Below are positions 12,341-24,371 of a DNA stretch of 64,000 nucleotides, piece by piece (positions within the stretch are counted from its first letter, which is position 1; each line of letters opens with the position of its first letter). The notes under the pieces were generated by a model, which saw only the letters and a program-made list of their open reading frames with translations, had not been told where the DNA came from and did not search any database. Source of the stretch: Cyanoderma ruficeps (taxonomy: Eukaryota; Chordata; Aves; Passeriformes; Timaliidae); the NCBI GenBank assembly GCA_008694505.1, contig VZDJ01000090.1, forward strand, positions 10,055,646 through 10,119,645, given 5' to 3'. The translations under genes and the position numbers were made by a program.

Positions 12341-15300
12341 GAAGACAGAAAATTGAAGACAGGCCAGAGAAAAGACTTGAAAAGAGGTGATAGTGAACCT
12401 AGAAATTACAACAAGTAAAATTTTCAAACTGTCTAACTTTACTTTCAGAGTTACTGAGTGTTGGCAGACAGAGAGCTTGGAAAGACATGATATTAAGATG
12501 ATCTTTCACATGAAGAATCCTGGTTTGCAGATGTACTAGAAAAGTAAGTATAAATCTATGTTTTGTGTCCATTTTTTGTTTATTTTTACTCAGAATAGAT
12601 TTTGGAAGATTAGAGTCCCAGCTCATTTTTTTTTAAATTTTTTTTCTCTAAATGGAGAAGAGAGTGTCTGAACTCACTAAGCACTGTTGGGTTTGGGGTT
12701 TTGCAGAAATGTGCAAAAGAAGAAAAGACAACTTAAAGGTCGGATAAGAAGTTCAACTGCACACCTGAATGCTTAGAGAGCCAGTATTTCAGGGAACCTT
12801 CCAGCCTGATCACAAGAGAGGTGGGCCTTTAGGTGTGTCACTAAACTGTCCCTTTCATTCAGTTAGAGGAAATTAAATATTTCTGTAGGAATTTACAAAA
12901 GGTGCTTCAAGTTGTTTTCCTGCCCTGCACCTCTTCTACCTGCACATCCCTCAAAAATGAGGTTAGGAATTGCTAGCACCAGGCTCTGCAGCAGGAGCAG
13001 GGACTGTGCTAGGGCTCTGTGGTTGCTACAAAGTAGAAGCAAAACGCCACAGGAACAGGTATTTGTACGTCATGCAGAGATAAACCCTGTGCTCAAATTG
13101 CCATTGCCAAGAAAGGTTTCACAGGATGAAACTGGTACTGCTGTGCAAGTGCTTTGACTGGAAAGAGCAACTTTTATTTCATTTGTAAGGGAAAAGGCTC
13201 AATTACTTTATGTTCTTTAAATAAATAAACTCTCTTCTTTCTTCAAATTACCCTTGTTTGTGCTTTGATTTTTTCCCCCAGAATTCAGAGCAAAAAAGTT
13301 AATATAAAACCAAGGTGGTTGAGTCCTGACCTCCATTAAAAGCTTGCCAACTTGGTGGCAGTTCCTTGCTGGTGTTTTGATTTCCCTGGTCACACCCAAA
13401 GGATTTCTTTTGTACAGTTTTTAAGCTGTGTGTCAATTTGCTTTAATGCATGATCTCCGAGAAAAACCTTTTCCTTTTATTGCTACTTTGTTCTGTGTTT
13501 GTTTCCTTAAGTTTGTAAGCCAGTAAACATACTGACAAGCAACCTTTGGGGAATTTCTAAGGTCAGTTTAGAGAAGGATAATTTGTGATGCTGTTAACGC
13601 AAACATAGTGTTAGCACTTTTAAATAAGTCTAACTACACTTTAAGGTAAGGGTATTGATGCCTTCAGTCAGCACTGATATCTTGCCATCACAGAATCACG
13701 CCCTTTGGCACTTCTCACATGTAATACTGCAGCATAATCAATTATTATAAATGCATCATTATGTGCAACATAGTACTTCTGTCAGTTAACTTGTAATTTT
13801 AAATACCATGTAAGTGAGGTTAACAAGCTTGAGACCCAGTGCTGAGAGAGAATAAATGTCATTCAGTTCTTCTTCGGCCTCAAATAATATGAAAAAAAGG
13901 GTTATTTTCAAAATGTTTGGCTCACAAACCACTGAGATAAATACTTGAGTGGTTTTCCACTGCATTCTTGCTTGCTGAAAGTCTAAAGGTACCAATGTAT
14001 TTCTCTTGGAAATGGAAAGGCAGATGAAAACGTGTGTGAATACCACCAGTGCCACCTAGTGCTGCTCGGCCGGGAGAAGTGCAGTGGTTCCACGGAAACT
14101 GCTGCCTTTCACAGAAATGCAACCTCACCTCTTTTCTCCAACCCAAACAGGGCAGGATAGTGTTGCTCCTGTGTCATCCTGTTTGCCAAAGTCTTAAGGA
14201 ATGAAGGTAAAGGCGCCTGAAAATGTGTAAGGTATCCTATTACACACTTCTGGGCTTATTTTGCCAGTAGGTTAGCAAGTTGGTAAAGGCTTAAGCATCT
14301 GTCTGTATTTTCATGGAAATGCTTAGGGTTGGGATTGCCAGTGACTGCATATGTGAACAGCATCTGAGCTACGCTGGGACCGTGACTAGCTGGATTCTAG
14401 CAGGAAAACTGACTGAATATAAAATAGCAACTAAAAACCTTTCCTCTCTGCTGTGTTTTATATGCCCTCACCCTAAAGCACTGTTTTTATCTACTACATC
14501 CTTTTGCAAGTTCTCTGAATAAATTTGACTCTCCTATACTGACTTTGCAGCCTTGGGCTTGGTCCTTCCCTTTTATTCAAGAAAATAAACAAACAGAATA
14601 TTCACTGTCATGTTCAGAGAGAAGGTCATGCATGCACAGTAAATCAGAAAGAACAGAAGCTGAGAGTTTTACATATGAACTAGTGTGAAGGAATAACCAT
14701 CCCTACCTATAAAAATTATTTCAATTCAGTAACATACATGAGGACTGGGTTTATGAGCTGTCAGGATATTGCTTTACTTTACTATTTCCTCTGTAGAAAC
14801 ATGTTCCTTTTCACTGCCATGTTCAGACTTTAGCTGCTGCTGGGATCTGGGTACTGCAGCAAAGGAGGAATGGAGATACTGAAAGTACCTTACCTTGCTG
14901 TGACTTCTCTTGCCCCTGGGATCATGCCATGCTTCAATGTTCATCTCTAAGTTCTCCTCACATGTCTGCAAGGAGATGTGTGAAGGTTTGTGTTTGAAGT
15001 CTGTCTGTCCATTCCCCCCGTGAATGCTGGACAGTGGTGCAGCACAGAGAGTGCAAAGCTTGGAACTAAGGAAGCTCAATGTTCTTTTCTGACACTGTGT
15101 AATTTATCCAGCCCATGGTGGCATATTTATACTGCAAATAGTGTGTGCATACTGCTGAACACAAGGAGGAATTACTGTTAGTGCCCTCAAATCAAATGGG
15201 CCATGGCACTACCCTGCAGTGATGCAGGCCTTGGTGTCCTGGATGCAAGACTGTCTCAGTGAGACACTTGAGCTTTGGTCACTGGAAGTAGCATTTCTGA

Positions 15301-15595
15301 ACAGCATCACACTGATCTCATAGGCAGGCCAACACAGCTGATGCTAAGGCTATTACCTCTAATAAGGTTCTTCAGAAAAGTGTGGGGCTGTCTTTTAGAA
15401 AGACAGATATTTGCTCATGGCAACACCAGGCTCAATGTAGGCTCGTTTGCCTGGAGCTCAGTGCTTAACTGAAGTTCGTATGAGACATCTTCAGAATGCA
15501 CCTCTACTTGACTTATCACACACTTTTAACTGTTCAATCTGAGGGTTCCTACATCACCATGTTGCTCTTTTTACTTAGCTTCAATTTGACTTCTT
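12341..15595. other. Non-coding sequence
   Basis: No gene is supported. A small CpG-containing patch (ctcggccggg) lies at about 14,065, but there is no CpG island. Open frames are at most about 100 codons and unrecognised. Confidence 0.7.
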
Positions 15596-15649
15596 GTACC
15601 TGGTGATCTTTAAAGGTACTTTCCAACACAAATTATTCTATGATTCTTA
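15596..15649 (+). mobile_element. CR1 LINE 3' terminus
   Basis: The bases 'ggtgatctttaaaggtactt', then 'tccaacacaaattattctat' and 'gattctt' match the sense-strand CR1 3' end (a 'gatctttaaggtcccttcca' type segment ending in tandem attctatg octamers). Only the last ~55 bases are recognisable. It lies directly next to an oppositely oriented CR1 terminus. Confidence 0.7.
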
Positions 15650-15658
15650 GTTCATTGA

Positions 15659-15697
15659 TCACAGAATCACAGAATGGATAGGGTTTGAAGAGACAAC
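15659..15697 (-). mobile_element. CR1 LINE 3' terminus, inverted relative to its neighbour
   Basis: The bases 'atcacagaatcacagaatgg' then 'atagggtttgaagaga' are the complement of a CR1 3' end with two octamer copies. This terminus abuts the + strand CR1 end at 15,649 with only about 9 bases between, giving a tail-to-tail pair. Sequence beyond 15,697 is too diverged for me to assign, so the element may extend further right. Confidence 0.55.
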
Positions 15698-18643
15698 ATA
15701 CAAGTTTTAAGCTGAAATGTAAAAAAACTTCACCATGAATCCCTTCAGCCTCTGTTTCACACATCTCTGAAGTCCCAATCTGCAAAAACGGAACACACCT
15801 ACCCTTAGAAATCTCTGAGATGGAAGAAAGCCTAATATGGAAATCTTCCTTGCTATCTTCCAGGTTCTGATCTAGGGCTCCAAACAGCTCAACCAGCTCA
15901 TGATTAACTATGTTGTGTCTTCAGTATCTTTTCAGTTTTGTATGTGCCAACTTGTTAAAATTCAGACAACTTTTAAAGTATCACAAGTCTTAGAGAAGTA
16001 GCTGGAGGGAAGATTTGAGACTGCCATCTAACCTGAAGTGCAGTTTCCTGAAGAAAGTTTTTAGACTGACTGTGACATCTAAATTATAGGTCTAGGACTT
16101 CAAAAAAGACCAGCCTGAAGAGCGAGGTAGTTTCTGAAGTACCTTTGAACATACAACTTCTACCCCTCTATACTTGAGGTGGTATATCCCAGGAGTGCTG
16201 TGAGGATGAATGTTAGACATCTGTGCCCAGGTCCTACAGTAAAGAGGGATACATCTTTATCTGCCTTAATGTACTCATTTTATCAGAGCTTTGGTAAGTC
16301 CCTTGTAGCCAAGAACAACCCTGTGTGATGTGTGCAGATCAGTGAAGCTCTCAGGGTTTGCAAAATGAGCACAGTGGGAATCTTTATCACGTCTCAGCAC
16401 CCCTGAATGCAGGAGACAAATTGCTGCATAGTCCATCACTTTTCCACTTGTTTTGCCCAAGAGCAGCCTGTTTTGATTTGAAAGAAAAGGTTCTTACCTT
16501 GGATCTCCAGTGGTGCCTAAGTGGAGCTAAGAGTTTGTGGGAATTGTTTGCCAAACTATATTCAACCCTCTATGGAAATTCTCAGGTGGTTTCTTGGGCA
16601 ACACCACTTTCTCTGTCCAAACCACTGTTGGTTTCTGTAGTGCTCTACACAAGGAGGCATCCCTATATGATGTTGCTGATTGACATCCTGTGCCACATGC
16701 CTGTTCCCATCAGCTTCTGCGTGATCCCATAACTGTCATCCCATCCTGTGTTCCAGTACTAGCACCTTGGGGATATGAAACTGCATACATCTCTTTTCCT
16801 TTTGACTTTATCTAGTTCACACACTGCTGGCCTTCTTAAGCCGTGTGTCTCTGATTGTTAATGCCAGGTGCTTGCATGAATGGATTGCTCAGCAGTACAT
16901 TTTTTGATCCAGATTCAGTGCTGAATTTCTGTCACATTGCTGCCAAATTAGCAAGAGCTTATGTGGGCTTTAAGCTTTATGCCAGCTTTATGCTGGCTGT
17001 GGAAGGATAGATGCCTAATTTGAATAAAGCTAAGCAGGTGAGGACAACAGGTGAACTTAATCTGTCATAGAGCTGCTTGGTGAAAAATTGACCTACCAGA
17101 GAAATTTCTTAAAGAAATAGGAGTAGGCAACTTCCTTTTTTGACAGATGAGAGTTATAGCTAAAAAGCATTTCTGATATGGTACAGGATGCCTAAAGCTG
17201 CATGGTACTGCCTAGTTTATGGTCTTATATAAGCATAAGACCTTTCACAACAAGCCTTGTTTCTATTGTCATTTCCCTGTCATTTCCATTGTTGTTGAAA
17301 TTAGGTGTTTTTCCAAATGTTTAAAATAAAAAACAAACAAACAGAACACCCCACAAAAGTCTGCTGATCAGTAAATCAATATTCTTCTCTGATATTGCCC
17401 TCCGTGATGAAAAGTTTTGTGACAGTACATTTGTATCTTTTGCTTCATTCACTATATGAGGGTTTTTTACTTTCTGCTGCTTGATATTTAAAAAAAAACA
17501 AATGATACTTTGAAGCAGCAGAAAAAATCAGATTTTATTGTTCTTTTAAATCAATATTTTTAAAGAGTACTATAATAAAACTTTTTATGGCACTATTAGT
17601 CTTGCATGGCATTGAAGTTCTAATTTATATGATAATAACAACAATGGAAAATATCCTTCAGCAAGATTAAGTACTAATGATAATGTATCTTCCCGAGATA
17701 CTTTAGCATTTCTGCCAAGAGCTGGAACCACAGAGGTCTGAAAATGAAAGATGCTGAAGACCATCACCTTAGAAGAGATCCAGTTTTAAACTGAGGAAAG
17801 TACAATCAGAATCAATTTTTATTGACTAGGTTAATAAAGATGTGTGGCAGAAAACTAAGCCTATAGATGGGTGCCAGTGAAAAGGAACACCACATTTCTG
17901 AGCAAGCACTTCCTGAGACTTGTTGAATGTTGCAATGTCCTTTCTCAAGAGCACCTATATCACTCTGCTTCTGCTCACCTGGACCATCCCCTGGCTCACA
18001 GCAGATATTATTCCTTTTCCAGAAACAGTGAAACCCAGAATTTTGTGGGCCCATTCCTTCTTTCATTCTGCACACAGTTCTGGGCTACCAGCTCCTAAGT
18101 TCAAACAGACAAAAGCAGCAAAGATGCCTTTGGCTGAAATTTTAACCTGCTGGAAGACAAAACTCCCAAACTATTGCTAAGATGACGCTTTAGCCAAGGC
18201 CTACATAAAATTTTAAAATTCATTTTTTCAAAGGCGCTTAAATTAGGATGCCTTGTCTTTCAAGGAAGTTCTGGTGAGGGCCCTGTTCTAGAGCCTAGAA
18301 TCACAGGTTAGAAGACCTGAAAGACCGCTGAGAAATAATCTTCTCCATATTTCCACAGAGTGTCAGGACCCAGTTATGCCATGACCTTCTCTCAAAAGAC
18401 ATTTGTCATGTTAATTTATCAAAAGCATTCAGTAAAGACCATTTTGCATCCTCTTCTCATAACCAGCTCCTGCCTGTCACTCACCTTCTGGGTGTTCGCC
18501 TTAGGTCTCCCTTAGCTCTTCTCTGGTGGAAGCTGAACCACATTGTTCCAATCTTTTAATAGAGAGCCATTTATGACATGAAATGCACATTAGCATTACA
18601 AATAGTTCTCTGTGTTTTATATATCTCAATAAGAAATGTATAA
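15698..18643. other. Non-coding sequence with one hairpin
   Basis: No gene is supported. A 124-codon + strand frame at 16,358-16,732 has no recognisable domain and no convincing splice context. A 12-bp inverted repeat lies at 17,471-17,524. A possible but unconvincing CR1 terminus begins at about 18,297. Confidence 0.65.
17471..17524. repeat. 12-bp perfect inverted repeat, 30-nt loop
   Basis: The left arm is tttctgctgctt (17,471-17,482). The right arm is its exact complement aagcagcagaaa (17,513-17,524). The loop is A-rich. A few more A:T pairs can form outside the arms if two bases bulge. No flanking duplication typical of a transposon end is obvious. Confidence 0.85.
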
Positions 18644-18670
18644 ATTGATTGATTGATTGACTGATTGATT
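18644..18670 (+). repeat. (ATTG)n microsatellite
   Basis: There are six full tetranucleotide units plus a partial one, and one unit is altered to ACTG. A shorter (TTGA)4 tract of the same motif lies at 49,003-49,018. Confidence 0.9.
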
Positions 18671-20330
18671 ATTTGCAAGAGCATCACATATTTGCTTTGT
18701 GGTATGTAACACTGAAGTTGCTTATTAGCAGCTTGGTCAGTTATTCCCAGTTTTTATTCAAGCATTTGGTTCCTCTTTCCTAAATGCAGTGCTCTCTTCT
18801 TGTCTCTAAGGTATCTTGCTGATTTCAGATATTTCTCCACTGTACAAAGACCACTTTGCATTCCAGTTCTGCCATCCCTTTAGTCTGATGCCTCCCACAA
18901 ATAATGTTCTTCCTTCTCTAAGAATAATGCATAGAGACAAATTTTGGGTGTTATTTGCAAGAATCACCCGAAAAAAACTAACCCCTAGTCTGCTCCACTT
19001 TTAGAATGTTTAGAGAACTGTTCTCATGAGGGTTGAGTTTTGTTGTGGTTGGGTTTTTTTCTCAATATCATGCATTGCTCTATGATCATAGTAGTGGCAT
19101 ACAGGACGGAGTCAGAAATCCTACTGACAACAGGATTCATACACCACAGTTTTTTCCTAGCTGTATGGACAGACATTCTGCTAAAGTAAAATAAAACAAA
19201 CTAAAAAACATGAGTAAAGGTTTCACAAAATCTGCTTTGGACCATTCCATTGGAATGTTTCTCATTGCTTTACAAAACTCAGATTTCGAAATAAGTACTT
19301 AGCCATTTGTTTCAGAATACTTTAAAAAAAGAAAAAAAGGTATTCTGATTATTTTGTAGTTTTCTTAGGTTGCCCTTAGTTTTCATTTTCCTCATTCAGT
19401 CCCTCAGGATCTCTCCATCCTTCATGACTTTTTGACACTGACTGCTTTAAGACTGTTCTTTAAATACTGATGGATTTCATCATACCTCCCCCATGTAAGT
19501 ATATCTACTTATTCTAAATGTTCTTCACCTTTTACCTGAAGATGGAACAAAAGGCAATGTCAGCCCAGTCTTCTTCACAGCAGCTGTTGGTTGCTTCCTT
19601 TCCCTTTTTCAGGCATGGGGTTTGTATTTTCTTTTGCTTCCCTGTGCTTCTCACATGCTTTGGTTATTTTATTCTGTCTTTTTTTAGCTTTCTCTTGTGC
19701 AGTACTGGGGTTTTTTTTAATTTTTAATTGTATATTTTCATGCTTGGGCTGTTCCTTTGTAGTCAAATGCAGCTATATATCTTGTTTCTGCTTTTTTTGT
19801 AGTGTCTTTTTGATATTCAGATCTGTAATGATCTTCTGATACAGCTGTAATATTCTCTTATAGTGCGTCTTATCTTTCATCTGTATTGGGATACTTCATC
19901 ACTGTGTCTTTAATATAAAGTGTCTCTCAGTACTGCCAGCTTTCAACAGTACACCTTTATCCTTTTGAAATATATTCCTAACTAAAATCTTCCCAACAGT
20001 TTTTGAACTTATTTTTGTTTAAGTCCATTGATCCTTACTTTCCTTATTTCGTACCGTCCTTTACTTAGCAGTTGCATTTTGCAATACTTTACAAATATTC
20101 AGACTTTTCAGCTAGTTTTCCGCAGTATGACTGGGGGGAGAAATAAGTAGCTGTTTCTCCTAGCACTAGATTTCCCCACAATGTTTTGTTTTTGTTGAAC
20201 TTTTGAGCTTCAGTGGATCCCAAAAGCCACTTTGGCCTTACGGTTAAGCTAATTTGGCATACTTGTTCTTTTTGGCAATTTTGTATATGTTCAGCCTTGC
20301 AGCAGGAAGATGGGTTCAGAAAAGATTCTA

Positions 20331-20349
20331 CCCTACACTTAGTGTAGGG
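20331..20349. repeat. 19-bp quasi-palindrome
   Basis: The arms ccctacact and agtgtaggg are exact complements with one central base. It could be a cruciform-prone site or a protein-binding site. Nothing nearby assigns a role. Confidence 0.8.
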
Positions 20350-23300
20350 CAGAAGCACCAGGGATGCTGCTGCCCCACTGCGTGAAGCACTGCTGTGCAC
20401 TCCGCTGTTAGGTGATTTGGGAACTAGGGCAGCCTCAAGTGCAGAATCTGTTTGATGAACTGCAGATGGCTTTGGCAGGGGTGGGTGACACTAAATGCTC
20501 CTTTGTTTGGCAGAGAAGAAAATTGACTACTTGGGGATACAGATGTGTGTATACAACCATGCATCCCAGCAAAGTTTTGGATTGGTTTTGCTTTACAGTA
20601 CCATCCTAGAAAATATGATATGCTGACTTCTAGTTACCTGTTCTTATCAATGCACAGCTTTATATGTTTTATTCTGTTCCCAAAAATGGCTGAATCAATT
20701 ATCTGCTTCCAGCTAAAAATCTGTAATAGGCTCCCTCTGGGAAATACTCCTCCCTTTCTTTTTTTTCCTTCTTCATTACTTCTTGTAACTCTGACTCCTG
20801 TCTCCCATGTGACCTTAGAGTGACTATTTCTACATATGTTTTGAAGCCCTTTCTCTCTGTTTTCCTTGCCTGTCACTCCTGGCCATGCTCAGTAAAAACC
20901 TACCAGACCTATAGACTGGGTTGTCACGTTCCTGTAGCAGTGGCAGTTTCATCTACAGACTATGATTTCAAATTCTTCCTCTTTTATTAACATATTCCTA
21001 ACACCTGGGAATAGATGGCTCAACAGGCCACCTTACTGCTCTCCCTGGTTTGGCCTGTCCTCTCAGCATCAGCTGCTCATTTACAAGGATGATGCTTTTC
21101 TGATTTGTGCTGTCTTCCCATCACTACCCTCCTGCAGGATGCTGGTCCATGTTCAGTTAGGCCAGTGCACCACCCAAGCATCCTTGCATCCTGCATCCTC
21201 AGGATCCATGCTTTGGAAATCCACTGCACAAGCTCAGTGTTGTGCACCAATATGTAATAATAGATGAGATTAAAACAACCGTGCAAATCCCACAGGGAAA
21301 TGATCTACCCCAAGCAGCATCTATGCTTGTTTGCCATTTATACTGGTAATTAAAAACTAATGATAGATGCATGTCTGCCAAGAAACAAACTCCCTTGGTT
21401 GAACGGGTGAGAAGAATTTTGCAAGGCAAGGTTAAATCATGCTCCCTTCTCTGCTGGGATCTGAGTGTCAACCTTTTGTTTGTGAACTGAGAAATTAATT
21501 GCTCCACAATGGAATCAGACTTTAAATTAGTGAAAGGCTGTGTTGTAACTTCACTTTCAGTGGCTCAGCTAACAGAACTATGTCCTTGATTACCTAGACA
21601 ACAAATACCTTTCATTGTTCCATCCTTCCTCACCAATTACATTTTTTCATTCTCACAGAGCAACCTATTCCTATCAAAAACTTGAATGATTTACATCTCT
21701 CATCAGAGAGAATTGGAGTCTTCAGCTCCAAATAGGCTTTGGGTGCCCTCATGTGATGTCCAGTATTTTCCTGGGGACAGTGATTTTCTGGTCTGTGGGC
21801 AACTCTTCACTTAAAACTTTACTGAGACCACTGAGTTTATGTCAAAGTGAACCATCTCAATTTTGACTACTCTTCCCTTGCACACAATTTCTGTCAGATT
21901 TTGAGAGTAGAGATCATCTAAGTTGTCAGTTGTATAGCATGTGAAGCTGCAAAAATAGTACAATAATATGTCCACCATATCTATTTATGAAATTATTTTT
22001 CTTCTGTTTGTTGATATTCTGTTGCTCTAGTGCTACCCAAGATTGGCACCCTTCTGAAAAAAAATTCTGATTAACTTCGACATTTTTTAATGAGTGGATT
22101 CAGAATAAGTAATTAATTTAATGAAGTATTTTTTTACTAATTTCTCTGCACCCATTTGGACTTGCCAACAACCTTTACTTATCCTGGAATTGCCTGAGTG
22201 TAAAAATTTTTGGTTTTCTTTTCTTGTCGCTGTGGCCCTGTAGCCGACATAGATGGTTCCTCTCTCATCTTTCTTCCTTACTGCAACTCCCTTCAAAGCT
22301 GTGCCAATGTAAGAGTGTCTGCAGAAAGGGGAGAAGAGGAAAATTAAGCAGTTTCTACCCTCCTTCCCTTGCTCCAAGCTATTCCCAGTTGTATGACCTC
22401 CATGGATCTTCCCTCTCTAGAAAGAAACATAGCAGAATGGAAATTGTCAAGCTTGCTCAGTGCAACACCCTGAGCTCACGGGAAGAGTGGTCCATCTCCA
22501 GTGACACAGAGCATATGGATTTGGCATGGGTAGAGGAGAGGTTCCTATGGGCAACAAATTGCTTACAATTCTGGTCAGAAGAGCCGCTGTGAGCAAACAA
22601 CAAGCTCACAGAGACATCTTTGTGTTATGGCATTACTTAAACATCAGTGCTGTAATGCAGTGCATTGTCCGACTTGCTTTAATGGTCTCCTTTATAACCT
22701 GGAAGATTTAATTGCAACCTAACAATTATCAGAGAGCAACCATTTATGCATATAAGAATTTGGAAGCCAAAAGAACTTTCAACAATTTACTTTAATTTCA
22801 AAAGATTTAAGCTCAGCCCTATTCCTCATATGTTCCTTAGCTTGTCACAAGTTTCAGGAGCTCAGGAGCACGAATCCTGAAGGTGCTGGGCAGCCACAGC
22901 TGCATTCAGGTCTCTGTCTTTGAAAGGGTAAAACTTATTACACTAGTTTGAAAAGCAAGGAGAAGAATCTTGCCTATCTGTCCAATGCTTTTAACCTTTA
23001 GCAGGTAATTTTGTGGTTTATGGTACAATTACAGGAAAGTGTTAGTATTTATATAATTGAATAAGATTGATGATGTTCCTTTACATAGAAGCAGCCTATA
23101 AACCTGTTCCTCTATTGAGACAGTTAATATACTAAAACTGTTGAGTAAAACCAAGCCTACTACTCCCTTTTGGCAGGGATCACATATCCCCATTAAAAAT
23201 GAGATTTATCCCTATTTACAAATGCCTTTCAGTTCAGCAGTCAGCTTTATATACAGCTAATTACTCCGACTTTTAGTCCAGAAACTAGGCCTGTTCTGCT

Positions 23301-24339
23301 TAACTTTGCATAAAGAATGCTTTCAAAAGACTTTCTGGATTATAGATTATATTACTTCAGACTGGCTCCTGTCCTCATGTCCTCATCTATTCACTCTCAT
23401 ATTCTTATGACAGTAGTCATATTCTTCTGACAGACTGTAGTGAACCCATGCTGATAATTCCCTTTCTTAATGAGCCAATTTCTCTATCTCTTTATAAGGA
23501 CATTCCCAAATACCTCATTGGGAGAAGAAACAGGATAACAAATTTTTCAAATAAGATACCTTACCATTAAATTGTTTCTAAGTCATCCCAGTCCCTCTGT
23601 TTTCATGGTACACTGTGCAAAGAGAAACATGAATATGGAACACAGTTGACTAAATGTTTAAGGAGAGGGATTATTTCCTTCTGTCACACTGTAACTCTCA
23701 TGTCTTTGGGTGACTTTTATGTGGGCACTTTGGGCAAGGCTTGGAGATTTGGAAGCAGGAGGATAGTCCACCATGAGAGTCCACCACGATAACATGGCAA
23801 ATACCCAACTTTTCCTAATGATCCCAGGAAAGACCTAAGAGGAAGATGCTGTTACGTTGAGCATTAATATATTTATCACTCAAACAATCATGCACAGAAT
23901 CTTGGGAGCTCAAGCACTTGTCACGTGGGGAAGTGTCAGTCTGCAGAGCTCCTTTCAGTGGGATGACCCTTGATCTTGCAGAGCTGACATTTCCTCCTTT
24001 GCTTCTCCTATTAGCATTTTTGTCTTGTAATGTCTTTAAGGTTTTTCTCCTAATTCTCTATTGCACCTACTCCTTTGCTTTAAATTCTTTGAATTTGCTT
24101 ATATTGCCTTTGTCTCATCTCTTCATCTTTTATTTTTTTCTACTTTTTTGCCTTGCATGGCTATTAGGAACATCAGTGGCAAGATATTTTTGGCTCACAG
24201 TTAAAATTCTTTTGACTGAAATAGGTTCAGACCACAACACCCTAGCATATGTCTATGTATTGGCTCATATGGAAAGGAAAGTGACAGAAAAGTAGTCCTA
24301 CGTCTTCTGCAGCCAGAGACTGTAAAGAGAGGACTTCAG

Positions 24340-24371
24340 AGAAAAAAGAAAAAAAAAAAAAGAGAAAAAAG
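24340..24371 (+). repeat. A-rich low-complexity tract
   Basis: Mostly A with scattered G. It could be a decayed poly-A remnant, but no retrocopy is recognisable upstream. Confidence 0.7.

Noticed and set aside
18297..18600. Possible CR1 3' terminus starting 'agaatcacaggttagaagac'
   Set aside because: The first ~25 bases are suggestive, but none of the later CR1 landmarks appear in order. I could not support it.
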